A DNA stretch of 64,000 bases. Origin: Deltaproteobacteria bacterium. GTDB lineage: Bacteria; Myxococcota_A; Polyangia; Polyangiales; JADJMO01. A program made the translations under genes and the position numbers. Location: positions 1 through 64,000 of the forward strand of contig JACPFM010000195.1 in the NCBI GenBank assembly GCA_016182965.1, given 5' to 3'. Of the stretch, positions 33,385 through 43,777 are shown one piece after another (within the stretch, counting starts at the first letter, position 1; each line of letters begins with the position of its first letter). The notes beneath the pieces were generated by a model. That model was not told the origin of the DNA. It saw only the letters and a program-made list of their open reading frames with translations, and made no database searches.

Positions 33385-34233
33385 GTGGAGAACGTGCGCG
33401 TCTCACGGACGTCGTTCGGGTTCGGGATCGTTCCTTCGTTCGACTCCACGGCGGCGCGCAGCAGGTTCACCGAGGCATGCGAGCTGCTCTCGCGCCAGCT
33501 CGGCGTGGTGATCTACCCGCACCAGGCGCTCAACTACCGCGACCTCGCCGAGGGCATCGAGCGTGGAACGCTCGGGCTCGCGTGGCTGCCGCCGATGCTG
33601 GCGATCGAGCTCGAGGATCGCCGTCAGGTCGAGCCGATCGCGCTGCCGGTGCGCCGAGGGACGACCTCGTTCCAGTCGGCGATCATCGCGCACCGCGGCG
33701 CGGCGAAGTCGCTCGACGATCTACGCGGCAAGCGCGTGGCGTGGGTCGATCGTTCGAGCGCGGCGGGGTACGTCGTGCCGCGCATGCACCTCGTCGGCGC
33801 CGGCTTCGACGTCCGCACGCTGTTTTCGAGCGAGTCCTTCGCCGGGACCCACGACCGGGTGGTCGACATGGTGGTGAGCGGCCGCGCCGACGTCGGCGCG
33901 ACCTTCTGCACGATGGATCCGCGGACGCTGCGCGTGCTGCAGGCCGGTTGGACCGCCCCCGACGGCACGTCGCCCAAGCCGGTCGACGTCGTCGCGCTCA
34001 CCGCGCCGATCCCCAACGACGCCATCTTTGCGCACGTCTCGGTGCCGACCGATGTGCGCGCGAAGCTCATCTCGGTGCTGCTGTCGCCCGACGCGAAGCT
34101 GCGCGACGCGATCGATTTCGTGCTCCGCGCCGAGGCGTTCCGCCCGGCGACCAGCGCGCATTTCGAGCCGCTGCGCCGCATGATCGCGGCGGCGACCTCC
34201 CGCGGCGAGGCCCCGCCCTCTTCGCGACGCTGA
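33385..34233 (+). CDS. PhnD-like substrate-binding protein without signal peptide
   Basis: 282 residues from GTG 33385. The fold is that of the PhnD/phosphonate-binding family: FGIVPSFDSTAARSRF, then ACELLSRQLGVVIYPHQALN, YRDLAEGIERGTLGLAWLPP, the hinge RGKRVAWVDRSSAAGYVVPR and RADVGATFCTMDP. Normally these are exported ABC transporter components, but the N-terminus shows no signal peptide and no transporter genes are adjacent, so it would be cytoplasmic or use another route. Similar orphans act as sensor or ligand-binding proteins; role unknown. Confidence 0.75.
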   Translation: MENVRVSRTSFGFGIVPSFDSTAARSRFTEACELLSRQLGVVIYPHQALNYRDLAEGIERGTLGLAWLPPMLAIELEDRRQVEPIALPVRRGTTSFQSAIIAHRGAAKSLDDLRGKRVAWVDRSSAAGYVVPRMHLVGAGFDVRTLFSSESFAGTHDRVVDMVVSGRADVGATFCTMDPRTLRVLQAGWTAPDGTSPKPVDVVALTAPIPNDAIFAHVSVPTDVRAKLISVLLSPDAKLRDAIDFVLRAEAFRPATSAHFEPLRRMIAAATSRGEAPPSSRR

Positions 34234-34253
34234 CGGCCCTCTCCAGGGCTCGA

Positions 34254-35324
34254 TCAGAGATCGAGGAACGCGCGGACGCGTTCGACCTCCGCCTCGAGCG
34301 CGCCCGCGAAGGCGCGATCGCGCGGGCGGCGGGCGACCCAGCCGAAGTCCGCGCGCAACGCGCCGGCGTCGACGGTCAGGTTGGCCCAGCCGATGACGGC
34401 GTCGCGGAAGAGGAGCGGCAGCGCGTAGTACCCGAGCTTGCGCTTCGGCGCCGGCGTGTAGGCCTCGAAGCGATACGCCCAGCCCCAGAACAGCTCGAAG
34501 CGTCGGCGATCCCACACCACCGGATCGAACGGCGCGAGCAGGCGCACGTCCTCGGCCGGCGCGGCCTCGGCCGGCTGCTCGCCCTCGGGCCAGTACCAAT
34601 CGACGCCCTCGACCCGGGCGCGCGGCAGGCCGCTCTTCGCCCGCTGCAGCGCGGCGCCGAGCTCGGTCGACAGCTGCGGCGCGGCGTAGCGCAGGCGACT
34701 TACGAGCTGCCCCAGGCTCGGTCCGGGCACCGGCCCGTATTTGCCGACCGCCAGCGCGAGGAGCGCGTCGGCCTGCGCGCGCTTGCCGAGCGTAGGCCGC
34801 TCTGCGTCGCGCGGCGCATAGACGCGCACGCCGGACTCGCGCCGCGCGACCCGCAGCAGACCGCGGTAGTGCATCTCCTCGAGCAGCCAGGTGGTCGCGC
34901 TCGACGAGCCGCCCCAGTAGTTGGTCACGGTGCCGAGCGAGAGGCGCGCGTCGACCTCGCGCGGATGCACCTCGCCGCGCTCGCGCACGACCTCGAGGAC
35001 CTGGGTCGCGCGCCGGCGCGTCGCGCGATCCCACGGTCGCCGCGGCGAGCGCGGGTGCATGAGGTCGAGGTGGCGACGCGGGAGGAACCCGTAGTTGATG
35101 AAGGCGTCCTCCTCGATCGCGAGCTCGGCGTAGCGGCGCTCCAGGTCACCGGCGCGGTACCCGTCCACGCGATGGCGCAGGGTCAGATCCTGCGCGCGGG
35201 CCGGCGCGCGGATCGGATCGGCTTGCACGAAGCCGAGGCGCTCGATCGCCTCCTTCAGCGACGTCGGCGCGAAGAGGCTCCGCGCGACGGCGAAGCGACG
35301 GAGATCGGCGAGCGTCAGCGGCAC
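34254..35324 (-). CDS. YcaQ-like DNA glycosylase (HTH_42 family)
   Basis: 356 residues. Family of winged-helix DNA glycosylases that remove alkylated bases and unhook interstrand crosslinks (E. coli YcaQ, Streptomyces AlkZ). The motif GFVQADPIRAPARAQDLTLR near residue 30 contains QxD, matching the catalytic Gln-X-Asp of the YcaQ type. Later YGFLPRRHLDLMHPRSPR, TVTNYWGGSSSATTWLLEEM and LLAPFDPVVWDRRRFELFWG, followed by FEAYTPAPKRKLGYYALPLL, are conserved landmarks. The start (MPLTLADLRRFAVAR) matches the usual N-terminus. Next to an alkyltransferase-like gene on the same strand, so a small alkylation-repair set. Confidence 0.8.
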   Translation of the reverse strand: MPLTLADLRRFAVARSLFAPTSLKEAIERLGFVQADPIRAPARAQDLTLRHRVDGYRAGDLERRYAELAIEEDAFINYGFLPRRHLDLMHPRSPRRPWDRATRRRATQVLEVVRERGEVHPREVDARLSLGTVTNYWGGSSSATTWLLEEMHYRGLLRVARRESGVRVYAPRDAERPTLGKRAQADALLALAVGKYGPVPGPSLGQLVSRLRYAAPQLSTELGAALQRAKSGLPRARVEGVDWYWPEGEQPAEAAPAEDVRLLAPFDPVVWDRRRFELFWGWAYRFEAYTPAPKRKLGYYALPLLFRDAVIGWANLTVDAGALRADFGWVARRPRDRAFAGALEAEVERVRAFLDL

Positions 35325-35390
35325 CTCGGTTCACCTCGACTAGCGGTCGCAATTGTGGGACGTCGGATTGTGGCGGACCGCGCAGACTGG

Positions 35391-35487
35391 GTCATCAGTC
35401 ATCAGTCATCAGTCGTCAGGGCGAGATCGAGAGTTCTTCCGTCCCCGGTTCGGCTTGGCTGATGACTGACGACTGACGACTGACGAC
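35391..35487. repeat. Inverted heptamer-array element, copy 2
   Basis: Left arm 35391-35418 is GTCATCA x3 plus GTCGTCA; right arm 35460-35487 is TGATGAC plus TGACGAC x3, with a 41-bp loop. It overlaps the end of the ATL gene (stop 35409-35411), so the last codons of that gene are element sequence. The same type of element is at 22286 and 48119. Confidence 0.85.
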
Positions 35488-35876
35488 CAAGCCGACACAG
35501 CGACTGGCAGACGGTTTCCCGGAATCGCGACCGCTGACTCGGACCGGCGCGCCGCGCGAGCGCGCGGGCGCCATTGATACTTCGCGAGGTCGACCGCGGC
35601 GCCCGAGAAGCGGACGCCCTCGGCCTCGAGCAGCGCGCGCTGAAGCCCCGGGTGGTCTGCGTCGGTCGAGACGCCGCCGCGCGCGTTGATGACGCGGTGC
35701 CACGGGATCGAGCCCTCGGGCGCGGCGCGCACCGCCCAGCCGACGGCGAGGGGCGACAGCCGGCCGCCGATCAGCTGCGAGAGCTGCCCGTACGTCGTGA
35801 CGCGCCCGCGCGGCACGCGGCGCACGAGCGCCCATACGAGCTGGAAGGGCCCCGTCTCGCGCGGCATGTCGCCCAT
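35409..35876 (-). CDS. Alkyltransferase-like (ATL) DNA repair protein
   Basis: From ATG 35876 (155 residues; ATG 35864 and 35903 are alternatives). The domain runs FQLVWALVRRVPRGRVTTYG, LAVGWAVRAAPEGSIPWHRV, then INARGGVSTDADH, to about residue 115. The active motif is PWHRV where O6-alkylguanine transferases have PCHRV, so the alkyl-accepting Cys is replaced by Trp. ATL proteins bind O6-alkylguanine and flag it for nucleotide excision repair. The last ~35 residues (SAWSSVVSRQSSAKPNRG) come from the heptamer element, so the original stop may have been lost. Confidence 0.8.
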   Translation of the reverse strand: MGDMPRETGPFQLVWALVRRVPRGRVTTYGQLSQLIGGRLSPLAVGWAVRAAPEGSIPWHRVINARGGVSTDADHPGLQRALLEAEGVRFSGAAVDLAKYQWRPRARAARRSESAVAIPGNRLPVAVSAWSSVVSRQSSAKPNRGRKNSRSRPDD

Positions 35877-35916
35877 CCAAGACGGGACGCGCGCCGGAGG
35901 CAATCGGCGCGCGAGG

Positions 35917-37695
35917 TCAGAGCCTCAGGTCGACGCTCACGCGCCGCGAACGGCCGAGCGCGCGCGCCGTCTCGGCCTCGCGCTTCGCCGCTTCGAGCTC
36001 GCCGCGCGCGCGGAGGACCAGCGCGCGCAGCACGTGGGCGCGGATGGAGTCCGGCGCGTCGCGCACGGCGCGCTCGACCTCCTGCTCGAAGAGCGCGCGC
36101 TGCTCGCCGGTCAGCCCGGCCAGCGACGAGGCGCGACGGATGGCGTCGCGTGGGCTCACCGCGCGGTACTCGTGCGCCGCGAGGAGCGGCGCGTTCTCCT
36201 TCGTCCGCTTCACGACGACGGCGGCGACGTCGTCGAAGTAGACGAGCCCCCACTCGGGGCTCGACAGCAGCCATGGATACCGCGTCTCCTCGAGGCGGGA
36301 GCACGCGATGACCGCGTACGTGACGCCGAAGCGCTCGAACTGGCGCGCGAGCACCGAGTCGTCGGTCTGCGCGAGGATCGACTCCTCGACGAACGCCTGG
36401 CTGTACGGAGTGTCGTAGCGCCCGTCGACGAAGACCTTCTGCCCGGGCGCGAGGGCGTACATCAGGTAGCCGCCGAAGTCGTAGCTGTTCCACATGCGGC
36501 CGACCGGCGGGTGCTGCCGCAGGAAGTCCGCCGCGCCGACGGGTACGCGCCACCGCACGACGCCGAGACCGACGATCGAGGGCGCGTGGCGTGCGACCTG
36601 CTGCGCGGCCATCGGCAGCGCCGCCGCCGAGAGCACGACGACGCCGCGCGCGATCGACGGAAGGCGGAGGCGCGTCGCGGCGGCTCCGCGGTCGATCAAG
36701 GCGTCGACGGCGCGCGCGGCGAAGGGCGCCATCCCGACGGCCGCGAACGGGATGAACCGCAGGCTGACGAACGGGAGCGAGAGCGAGGTGACGGCGAGCG
36801 CGAGGGACGCGTCGAGGCGTCGGCGGACGAGCGCGCCGAGCAGAAACAGCGCGACCAGCGGGAAGACCCACGGGTCGACGTCGACGAGGAACTCCCAGCT
36901 GACCGGCCGCTGCTGCGCGAAGTTCGCGGCGAACGTCGCGCGCGTGGTCACCGCAAAGGTCGAGAGGAAGTAGTACGCGCCGCCCGAGTTGAGCGTGAGC
37001 GCGAAGACCGAGACCAGGAGCGCGCCGACGGCGACCGGCGCGAGCGGCCGCGTGGCCGCGCGGAGCGCCCACGCGACGGCGACCGCGCCGAGCCCGAACG
37101 GAACGAGCCCTCCCGCGCGATGGCAGTTGCCCCACAGGAACGAGAGCGCCGCCACGGCCACGAGGAAGCGCGCATGATCGCGGACGCCGGGCGCCGACGT
37201 CTCCGCCGCCTCCTCGTGACGAGACACGAGATGGGTGAGCACCGCCCACAGCGAGAAGGAGATCAGCTCGGTCTTCGGACCGAAACGGAAGCTCGAGGCC
37301 AGGAACACGCACGCGACGGCGACGGCGCGCGACTCCCATCGCAGACGCTCTGGACGGGCGGTGGCCAACAGGACGGCAGCCGCGAACGCGCCCGCGAGCG
37401 CGCCGCCGAGCAAAGAGAGGCCGAAGCCGCCGAAGACCCGATCGAACAGGTGGAAGACCAGCTGCGCGAGCGCCTCGGTGTAGCGCAGCGGACCGTCGGA
37501 GGTGTGGGCGAAGGGATCGCGCAGCGGGACCGCGCGGTGCTCCCAGATCCACCGGCCCGTCCGGGTGTGCCAGAACGCGTCGAAGTCGAACACCCTGAAG
37601 GTGCCCGCGAGCCCGGCGAGGACGCACAGGAGCGCGAGCCACCCCGTGCCCGGGCCTCGCTCGGTCGGGCCGGTGGCCGGCGGAGCCGCGTCCAT
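35917..37695 (-). CDS. Polytopic membrane protein with glycosyltransferase-C-like layout
   Basis: 592 residues from ATG 37695. About 10-12 TM helices. The first loop holds VFDFDAFWHTRTGRWIWEH, then AVPLRDPFAHTSDGPLRY, the DxDxFWH and PxxDPF pattern of membrane glycosyltransferase-like proteins whose loop acidic residues hold the metal or donor. After the TM region, a ~200-residue soluble part (MWNSYDFGGYLMYALAPGQK, then VFVDGRYDTPYS) and a TPR-like helical tail. Common in myxobacteria and relatives; substrate unknown. Downstream of the kynA relic on the same strand. Confidence 0.65.
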   Translation of the reverse strand: MDAAPPATGPTERGPGTGWLALLCVLAGLAGTFRVFDFDAFWHTRTGRWIWEHRAVPLRDPFAHTSDGPLRYTEALAQLVFHLFDRVFGGFGLSLLGGALAGAFAAAVLLATARPERLRWESRAVAVACVFLASSFRFGPKTELISFSLWAVLTHLVSRHEEAAETSAPGVRDHARFLVAVAALSFLWGNCHRAGGLVPFGLGAVAVAWALRAATRPLAPVAVGALLVSVFALTLNSGGAYYFLSTFAVTTRATFAANFAQQRPVSWEFLVDVDPWVFPLVALFLLGALVRRRLDASLALAVTSLSLPFVSLRFIPFAAVGMAPFAARAVDALIDRGAAATRLRLPSIARGVVVLSAAALPMAAQQVARHAPSIVGLGVVRWRVPVGAADFLRQHPPVGRMWNSYDFGGYLMYALAPGQKVFVDGRYDTPYSQAFVEESILAQTDDSVLARQFERFGVTYAVIACSRLEETRYPWLLSSPEWGLVYFDDVAAVVVKRTKENAPLLAAHEYRAVSPRDAIRRASSLAGLTGEQRALFEQEVERAVRDAPDSIRAHVLRALVLRARGELEAAKREAETARALGRSRRVSVDLRL

Positions 37696-37754
37696 CGCCG
37701 GGATGATCGTTGCCGCGCGACGAATGGGCAAGCGCGCGCCGGTTCGCGCGACGG

Positions 37755-38793
<1,039 letters not shown>

Positions 38794-38828
38794 CGCGCGC
38801 GCACGGTGGCACGTCGTCTGCGAGATCG

Positions 38829-41800
38829 CTACCCGACGAACACGCGCGCGTTGCGGAACAATCGCATCCAGGGACCGTCCTCGCGCCAGTCGCCAGGGTG
38901 ATAGGAGTACTGCACCGCGCGGAACACACGCTCGGGGTGAGGCATGAGGATCGTCGCGCGACCGTCGGGCGTGGTGATCGCGGTGACGCCACCGGGCGAG
39001 CCGTTCGGGTTGAACGGGTAGCGCTCGGTCGGCGCGCCGCGGTTGTCCACGTAACGCGCGCCGACGACGTTGCGCTCCATCAGCTGCTGCAGCTGCGCGT
39101 CCGTCGCGACCTCGACGCGACCTTCGCCGTGCGCGACGGCGATCGGCAGCCGCGAGCCGGCCATGCCGCGCAGCAGCACCGACGGCGAGTCCATCACCTC
39201 GATCGTCGCGACGCGCGCTTCGAACTGCTCGCTCCGGTTGCGCACGAACCGAGGCCACAGCTCGGCGCCGGGCACCAGCTCGCGCAGGTTGGAGAGCATC
39301 TGGCAGCCGTTGCACACGCCGAGGGTGAAGGTCTCGGGCCGGTGGAAGAACCGCTCGAAGACCTCGCGCGCGCGCGGGTGGAAGAGGATCGACTTCGCCC
39401 AGCCCTCGCCCGCGCCGAGCACGTCGCCGTAGGAGAACCCGCCGCAGGCCGCGAGGCCGCGGTACGAGGAGAGATCGTCGCGCCCCTCGAGCACGTCGGT
39501 CATGTGCACGTCGACCGCTTCGAAGCCGGCGCGGTCGAACGCCGCGGCCATCTCGACCTGACCGTTGACGCCCTGCTCGCGGAGGATCGCGACGCGCGGC
39601 CGCGCCCCCCGGGAGACGAGCGGCGCGGCGACGTCGTCGTTCAGGTCGAACGACAGGGAGACGCTCAGGCCGGGATCGGACGCGTCGACGCGCGCCGCCT
39701 GCTCCTCGTCGGCGCACGCCGCGTCGTCGCGCAGGCGCTGGATCGCGTGGGTGGTCTCGGCCCAGATGCCGCGGAGCTCGCTTCGGGCGCGATCGAGGAC
39801 CGTCTTCCCGGCGACGCGCGCGACGACGCGATCGCCAGAGGCCGCGCGGCCGATGACCCGCGCGTCGATCGCATGGCGCGCGAACGCCTCGAGGACGGGC
39901 TGCGCGTCCTCGACCTGCAGCACCGCGCCGAGCTCCTCGCTGAAGAGCGAGGCCACGGTCGGCAGCTCGATCTCGACCCCGCACCCGCCGGCGAACGCCA
40001 TCTCGAGCACGGCGACGATCGCGCCGCCGTCGGAGCGGTCGTGATAGGCGACGATCCGATCGCGGAGCGCCTGGTCGCGGACGGTGTCGAAGAACGCCTT
40101 CAGCTTCGCCGGATCGTCGACGTCGGGCGGCACCTCGCCGAGCGCGCCGTGCACCTGCGCGACGCACGAGCCGCCGAGCCGGTCGCGCCCGAGGTCGACG
40201 AGGACCAGCGCGCCCTCCGGCCTCAGCTGCGGCGTCAGCGTGCGCCGCACGTCGGTGACCGGCGCGAACGCCGAGACGATCAGCGAGAGCGGCGCGATCA
40301 CGCTCTTCTTCGTGTCGCCGTCCTGCCACACCGTGCGCATGGACATCGAGTCCTTGCCGACGGGGATCGCGACGCCGAGCGCGGGGCAGAGCTCGGCGCC
40401 GACCGCGCGGACCGCGTCGTAGAGGCGCGCGTCCTCGCCCGGGTGACCGGCGGCGGCCATCCAGTTGGCCGAGAGCTTCACGTCGGAGAGCTCGGAGATC
40501 GCCGCCGCGGCGAGGTTCGTGAGCGCCTCGCCGATGGCCATGCGCGCCGACGCCGCCGCGTCGAGCAGCGCGATCGGCGGGCGCTCGCCCATCGCCATCG
40601 CCTCGCCGGTGTGCACGTCGAAGCTCGTCGCGGTGACCGCGCAGTCGGCGACCGGCACCTGCCACGGGCCGACCATCTGATCGCGGCAGACCAGGCCGGT
40701 GACCGTGCGGTCGCCGATGGTGACGAGGAACGTCTTGTCGGCGATGGTCGGCAGCCGCAGGAGCCGCAGCACCGCGTCCTCCACGTCGATCGACGAGACG
40801 TCGAAGGGCGCGCGCAGGGCGGGCTCGCGCTTCGCGTCGCGCTCCATGCGCGGCGGCTTGCCGAGCAGGACGTCGAGCGGCATGTCGATCGCTCGGGTCT
40901 TCAGCAACGCGTCGTGCAGCTGCAGCCGGCCGTCGTCGGTGGCGTGGCCGACCAGCGCGAAGGGCGCGCGCTCGCGGGCGCACAGCGCGGCGAACTCGTC
41001 GATGCGCGCCGGGTCGATGGCGAGCACGTAGCGCTCCTGCGCCTCGTTGCACCAGATCTCGAGCGGCGACATGCCCGGCTCGTCGTTCGGCACCTTGCGC
41101 AGCTCGAACGTCGCCCCGCGGCGGCTCTCGTGCACCAGCTCCGGGAGCGCGTTGGACAGGCCGCCCGCGCCGACGTCGTGGATGGAGGCGATCGGGTTGC
41201 GCTCGCCGAGCTGCCAGCAGCGATCGATCACCTCCTGGCAGCGCCGCTCGATCTCGGCGTTCTCGCGCTGCACCGAGGCGAAATCGAGATCCTCGTGCGA
41301 GGTGCCGGCGGCGACCGACGAAGCCGCGCCGCCGCCGAGCCCGATGAGCATCGCCGGCCCGCCGAGCACGACGATGGGCGCGCCCACCGGGATCTCTCCC
41401 TTGTGCACGTGCCCTTCGCGCACGTTCCCGAGGCCGCCGGCGATCATGATCGGCTTGTGGTAGCCGCGCACCTCGCGCCGGCCGTTCGCGACCCCCGTCG
41501 CGAGGCCTGCGGCCTCGACTTCCAGCTCGAACGTGCGGAAGTAGCCGCAGACGTTCGGCCGGCCGAACTCGTTGTTGAACGCGGCGCCGCCGAGCGGGCC
41601 GTCGATCATGATCTCGAGCGCGGAGACGATGCGCCCCGGCTTGCCGTGGTCGACCTCCCACGGACGCACGAGGCCGGGCACCCGCAGGTTCGACACCGAG
41701 AAGCCGGTGAGCCCCGCCTTGGGCTTGGCGCCGCGACCCGTCGCGCCCTCGTCGCGGATCTCGCCGCCCGAGCCGGTCGCCGCGCCGGGGTAGGGCGAGA

Positions 41801-42722
41801 TCGCCGTCGGGTGGTTGTGCGTCTCGACCTTCATCAAGACGTGCACCGGCTCGCGGTGCGCGGCGTACACGTGCGTCGCCGGATCGGGGAAGAAGCGGCC
41901 ACCGATCGAGCCCTCGATGACGGCGGCGTTGTCCTTGTACGCCGAGAGCACGCCGCCCGGGCTCGCCTCGGTGCTCCGCTTGATCATCTGGAACAGCGAG
42001 CGGTCCTGCCGCTCGCCGTCGATGGTGAACGTCGCGTTGAAGATCTTGTGGCGGCAGTGCTCGCTGTTGGCCTGCGCGAACATCATCAGCTCGACGTCGG
42101 TCGGCTCGCGCCCGAGCGCGCCGAAGCTCCGCTGCAGGTACTCGATCTCGTCGGCCGAGAGCGCGAGCCCGAGCTCGCCGTTGGCGCGCGCGATCTCGGC
42201 GATGGGGATCGTCTGCAGCGGCCTGGGCGTGTGGTGCTCGAACAGCTTCGCCGCCTCGTCGATCGAGTCGAGGACCGACTCGGTCATCCGATCGTGCAGG
42301 GCGCGACGCAGGGCGGCCTCGTCGTCGACCGCCCCGGCGATCGTGAAGGAGACGCCCCGCTCGATGCGCCGCACCCGGGTCAGCCCGCAGATGCGCGCGA
42401 TGTCGGTCGCCTTCGACGACCACGGCGAGATGGTGCCGAGCCGCGGCGTGACGAGCATCGTCCGGCCCTCGAGGGCCCGGCGGGCCGCGCGCGGGCCATG
42501 GCTCAGCAGGCGCTCCAGCACGTCGCGTTGGTCCTCGGCGCCGGCGACGCCGCCGACGGATGAGAGCTCCCCTTCGACCAGATCCTCCAGATCCTCCAGA
42601 TCAATGAAGTGGACGTGATCGGCCGCGAGCGCGGTCACCCGCGGGTTCGCGGCGCGCACGAGCGCGAGCTTCTTCTCGAGACGAGCGGCCGAGAGGGCGG
42701 GGGCGCCGGGCAGGACGAGCAT
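38829..42722 (-). CDS. purL: Phosphoribosylformylglycinamidine synthase, large single-chain form
   Basis: 1297 residues from ATG 42722, AAGGAGG four bases upstream; a longer ATG at 42782 lies in a putative operator, so it was rejected. Uses Gln and ATP to turn FGAR into FGAM in purine synthesis. Starts MLVLPGAPALSAARLEKKLA, typical of the fused enzyme. The synthase core has RSFGALGREPTDVELMMFAQ, then ANSEHCRHKIFNATF, KVETHNHPTAISPYPGAATG and FRTFELEVEAAGLATG. The C-terminal glutaminase has Cys in FTLGVCNGCQML and His in IAVAHGEGRVEV. The single-chain form fuses what many bacteria split into PurL, PurQ and PurS. Upstream of kynA by 35 bp, so probably co-transcribed. Confidence 0.95.
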   Translation of the reverse strand: MLVLPGAPALSAARLEKKLALVRAANPRVTALAADHVHFIDLEDLEDLVEGELSSVGGVAGAEDQRDVLERLLSHGPRAARRALEGRTMLVTPRLGTISPWSSKATDIARICGLTRVRRIERGVSFTIAGAVDDEAALRRALHDRMTESVLDSIDEAAKLFEHHTPRPLQTIPIAEIARANGELGLALSADEIEYLQRSFGALGREPTDVELMMFAQANSEHCRHKIFNATFTIDGERQDRSLFQMIKRSTEASPGGVLSAYKDNAAVIEGSIGGRFFPDPATHVYAAHREPVHVLMKVETHNHPTAISPYPGAATGSGGEIRDEGATGRGAKPKAGLTGFSVSNLRVPGLVRPWEVDHGKPGRIVSALEIMIDGPLGGAAFNNEFGRPNVCGYFRTFELEVEAAGLATGVANGRREVRGYHKPIMIAGGLGNVREGHVHKGEIPVGAPIVVLGGPAMLIGLGGGAASSVAAGTSHEDLDFASVQRENAEIERRCQEVIDRCWQLGERNPIASIHDVGAGGLSNALPELVHESRRGATFELRKVPNDEPGMSPLEIWCNEAQERYVLAIDPARIDEFAALCARERAPFALVGHATDDGRLQLHDALLKTRAIDMPLDVLLGKPPRMERDAKREPALRAPFDVSSIDVEDAVLRLLRLPTIADKTFLVTIGDRTVTGLVCRDQMVGPWQVPVADCAVTATSFDVHTGEAMAMGERPPIALLDAAASARMAIGEALTNLAAAAISELSDVKLSANWMAAAGHPGEDARLYDAVRAVGAELCPALGVAIPVGKDSMSMRTVWQDGDTKKSVIAPLSLIVSAFAPVTDVRRTLTPQLRPEGALVLVDLGRDRLGGSCVAQVHGALGEVPPDVDDPAKLKAFFDTVRDQALRDRIVAYHDRSDGGAIVAVLEMAFAGGCGVEIELPTVASLFSEELGAVLQVEDAQPVLEAFARHAIDARVIGRAASGDRVVARVAGKTVLDRARSELRGIWAETTHAIQRLRDDAACADEEQAARVDASDPGLSVSLSFDLNDDVAAPLVSRGARPRVAILREQGVNGQVEMAAAFDRAGFEAVDVHMTDVLEGRDDLSSYRGLAACGGFSYGDVLGAGEGWAKSILFHPRAREVFERFFHRPETFTLGVCNGCQMLSNLRELVPGAELWPRFVRNRSEQFEARVATIEVMDSPSVLLRGMAGSRLPIAVAHGEGRVEVATDAQLQQLMERNVVGARYVDNRGAPTERYPFNPNGSPGGVTAITTPDGRATILMPHPERVFRAVQYSYHPGDWREDGPWMRLFRNARVFVG

Positions 42723-42746
42723 GCCTCCTTCATGGGGCGGCTCGCG

Positions 42747-42797
42747 CCATTCGGCAACGCAATCATCGGTGATACGAGCCATTCGCTGGGCGAATGG
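42747..42797. promoter_or_regulatory. Candidate LysR-type operator upstream of purL
   Basis: 51 bp aligned without gaps to 43778-43828, 34 identities by hand count. Conserved blocks and spacing: CCATTCG, N5, GCAATC, N5, TGATA, N4, CCATT, N7, CGAATGG. The right part is a perfect inverted repeat CCATTCG-CTGGG-CGAATGG containing ATT-N9-AAT, which includes the T-N11-A core of LysR-family sites. It lies 25-75 bp before the purL start. Confidence 0.5.
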
Positions 42798-42830
42798 CCG
42801 GCCGGCCGATCGAAGGCCGTCGGCGCCGGC

Positions 42831-43172
42831 TCACTCCACGTCCAGGTGCAAGGTCGTCGCCGCGTCGACCGGGCTCTGGCCCTGGTTCACGACGACGCAC
42901 TCGGCGACGACTCCGGAGAAACGCTCGACGACGGGCGTGCCTGGGGCCGGACCTGGGGACCTTGGCTCGAGGAGACCCGCGTCGTTCGGGTCGAAGTGCC
43001 AGGTGCGGCCGTACCACACCCCCGTCGAGAGATCGTGGACCAGCGGCTCGGTGGGCTGGGGCTTGAAGTCGCGACCGAAGACACCGACGTCGCGGCACAG
43101 CACGAACACCTCGACGCGGTGCCCGACTGGAATCGGCGAGGCTCCGAACATGACGACGGCTCGACGTTGCAT
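42831..43172 (-). CDS. Hypothetical protein
   Basis: 113 residues from ATG 43172. Beta-rich with conserved-looking aromatics: AVVMFGASPIPVGHRVEVFV, LSTGVWYGRTWHFDPNDAG, VVAECVVVNQGQSP. It ends in a short LHLDVE. No signal peptide or known motif. Just upstream of the purL operon on the same strand, separated by the putative operator; it may be transcribed independently. Function unknown. Confidence 0.6.
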   Translation of the reverse strand: MQRRAVVMFGASPIPVGHRVEVFVLCRDVGVFGRDFKPQPTEPLVHDLSTGVWYGRTWHFDPNDAGLLEPRSPGPAPGTPVVERFSGVVAECVVVNQGQSPVDAATTLHLDVE

Positions 43173-43250
43173 CGGCCGAGTGTCGCCGCGCCGTCCGTGC
43201 AGGGGAGCCCCTGCGCGCGGCGACACGCTCAGCCCCCGTCCCTCGACGAG

Positions 43251-43664
43251 TCAGGCGCGATCGGTGTCGGGCACGGCGCGTCGCGCCGCCCAGAGGGCGA
43301 GGGCGCCGGTCAGGCCGAGCACGCTCCACTGCGGCAGCGCGAGGAGCATGGGCAGCTTCGGTCCGGACTGCAGCAACGCGACGAGGACGAAGACCAGCGC
43401 CGACGCCAGCCAGATCCACGAGACGAACGTCACCAGCGGCCGAAGCGCGACCGTGCGCGCCGGATGCGCGGCGAAGAACAGCGCCCCGGCGGAGAGCGCG
43501 AGGACGCACGAGACGACGTGCCAACATGCGTAGAGCACGAGCTTGACCTCGGGCGCGATCGCCGAGCGCAAGAGCGGCGCAGCGATCTCGGGTGTGCCGA
43601 CGAACACGTGGATCGCCGTCGTCGATGCGGCGAGCAGCGCCGCGACGAGCAAGGGTCGGTTCAT
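43251..43664 (-). CDS. Four-helix membrane protein
   Basis: 137 residues from ATG 43664. Helices: PLLVAALLAASTTAIHVF, VLYACWHVVSCVLALSAGAL, LVTFVSWIWLASALVFVLVA, PQWSVLGLTGALALW. A His in the first helix and a WH in the second recall small membrane proteins with heme- or quinone-like sites, but no motif proves it. Divergent from lysR across 160 bp that contains the shared operator. The position suggests LysR may regulate it. Confidence 0.7.
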   Translation of the reverse strand: MNRPLLVAALLAASTTAIHVFVGTPEIAAPLLRSAIAPEVKLVLYACWHVVSCVLALSAGALFFAAHPARTVALRPLVTFVSWIWLASALVFVLVALLQSGPKLPMLLALPQWSVLGLTGALALWAARRAVPDTDRA

Positions 43665-43777
43665 CGGTCGATGCGGGCGAGGACGAGTCGGCTCAGCCAC
43701 GGCTCGACCCTACCGCGTGTCCACGACCGTGGGACGACATCCCGCCGGAGACCGGCCACGAACGTGCGCCCGCGTAA

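Noticed and set aside
38898..42563. A 1221-codon plus-strand frame over purL
   Set aside because: Arg/Asp/His-rich antisense of purL without any domain.
42723..42782. Longer purL start at 42782
   Set aside because: It would translate the putative operator, and the AAGGAGG site with the family-typical N-terminus MLVLPGAPAL supports 42722.
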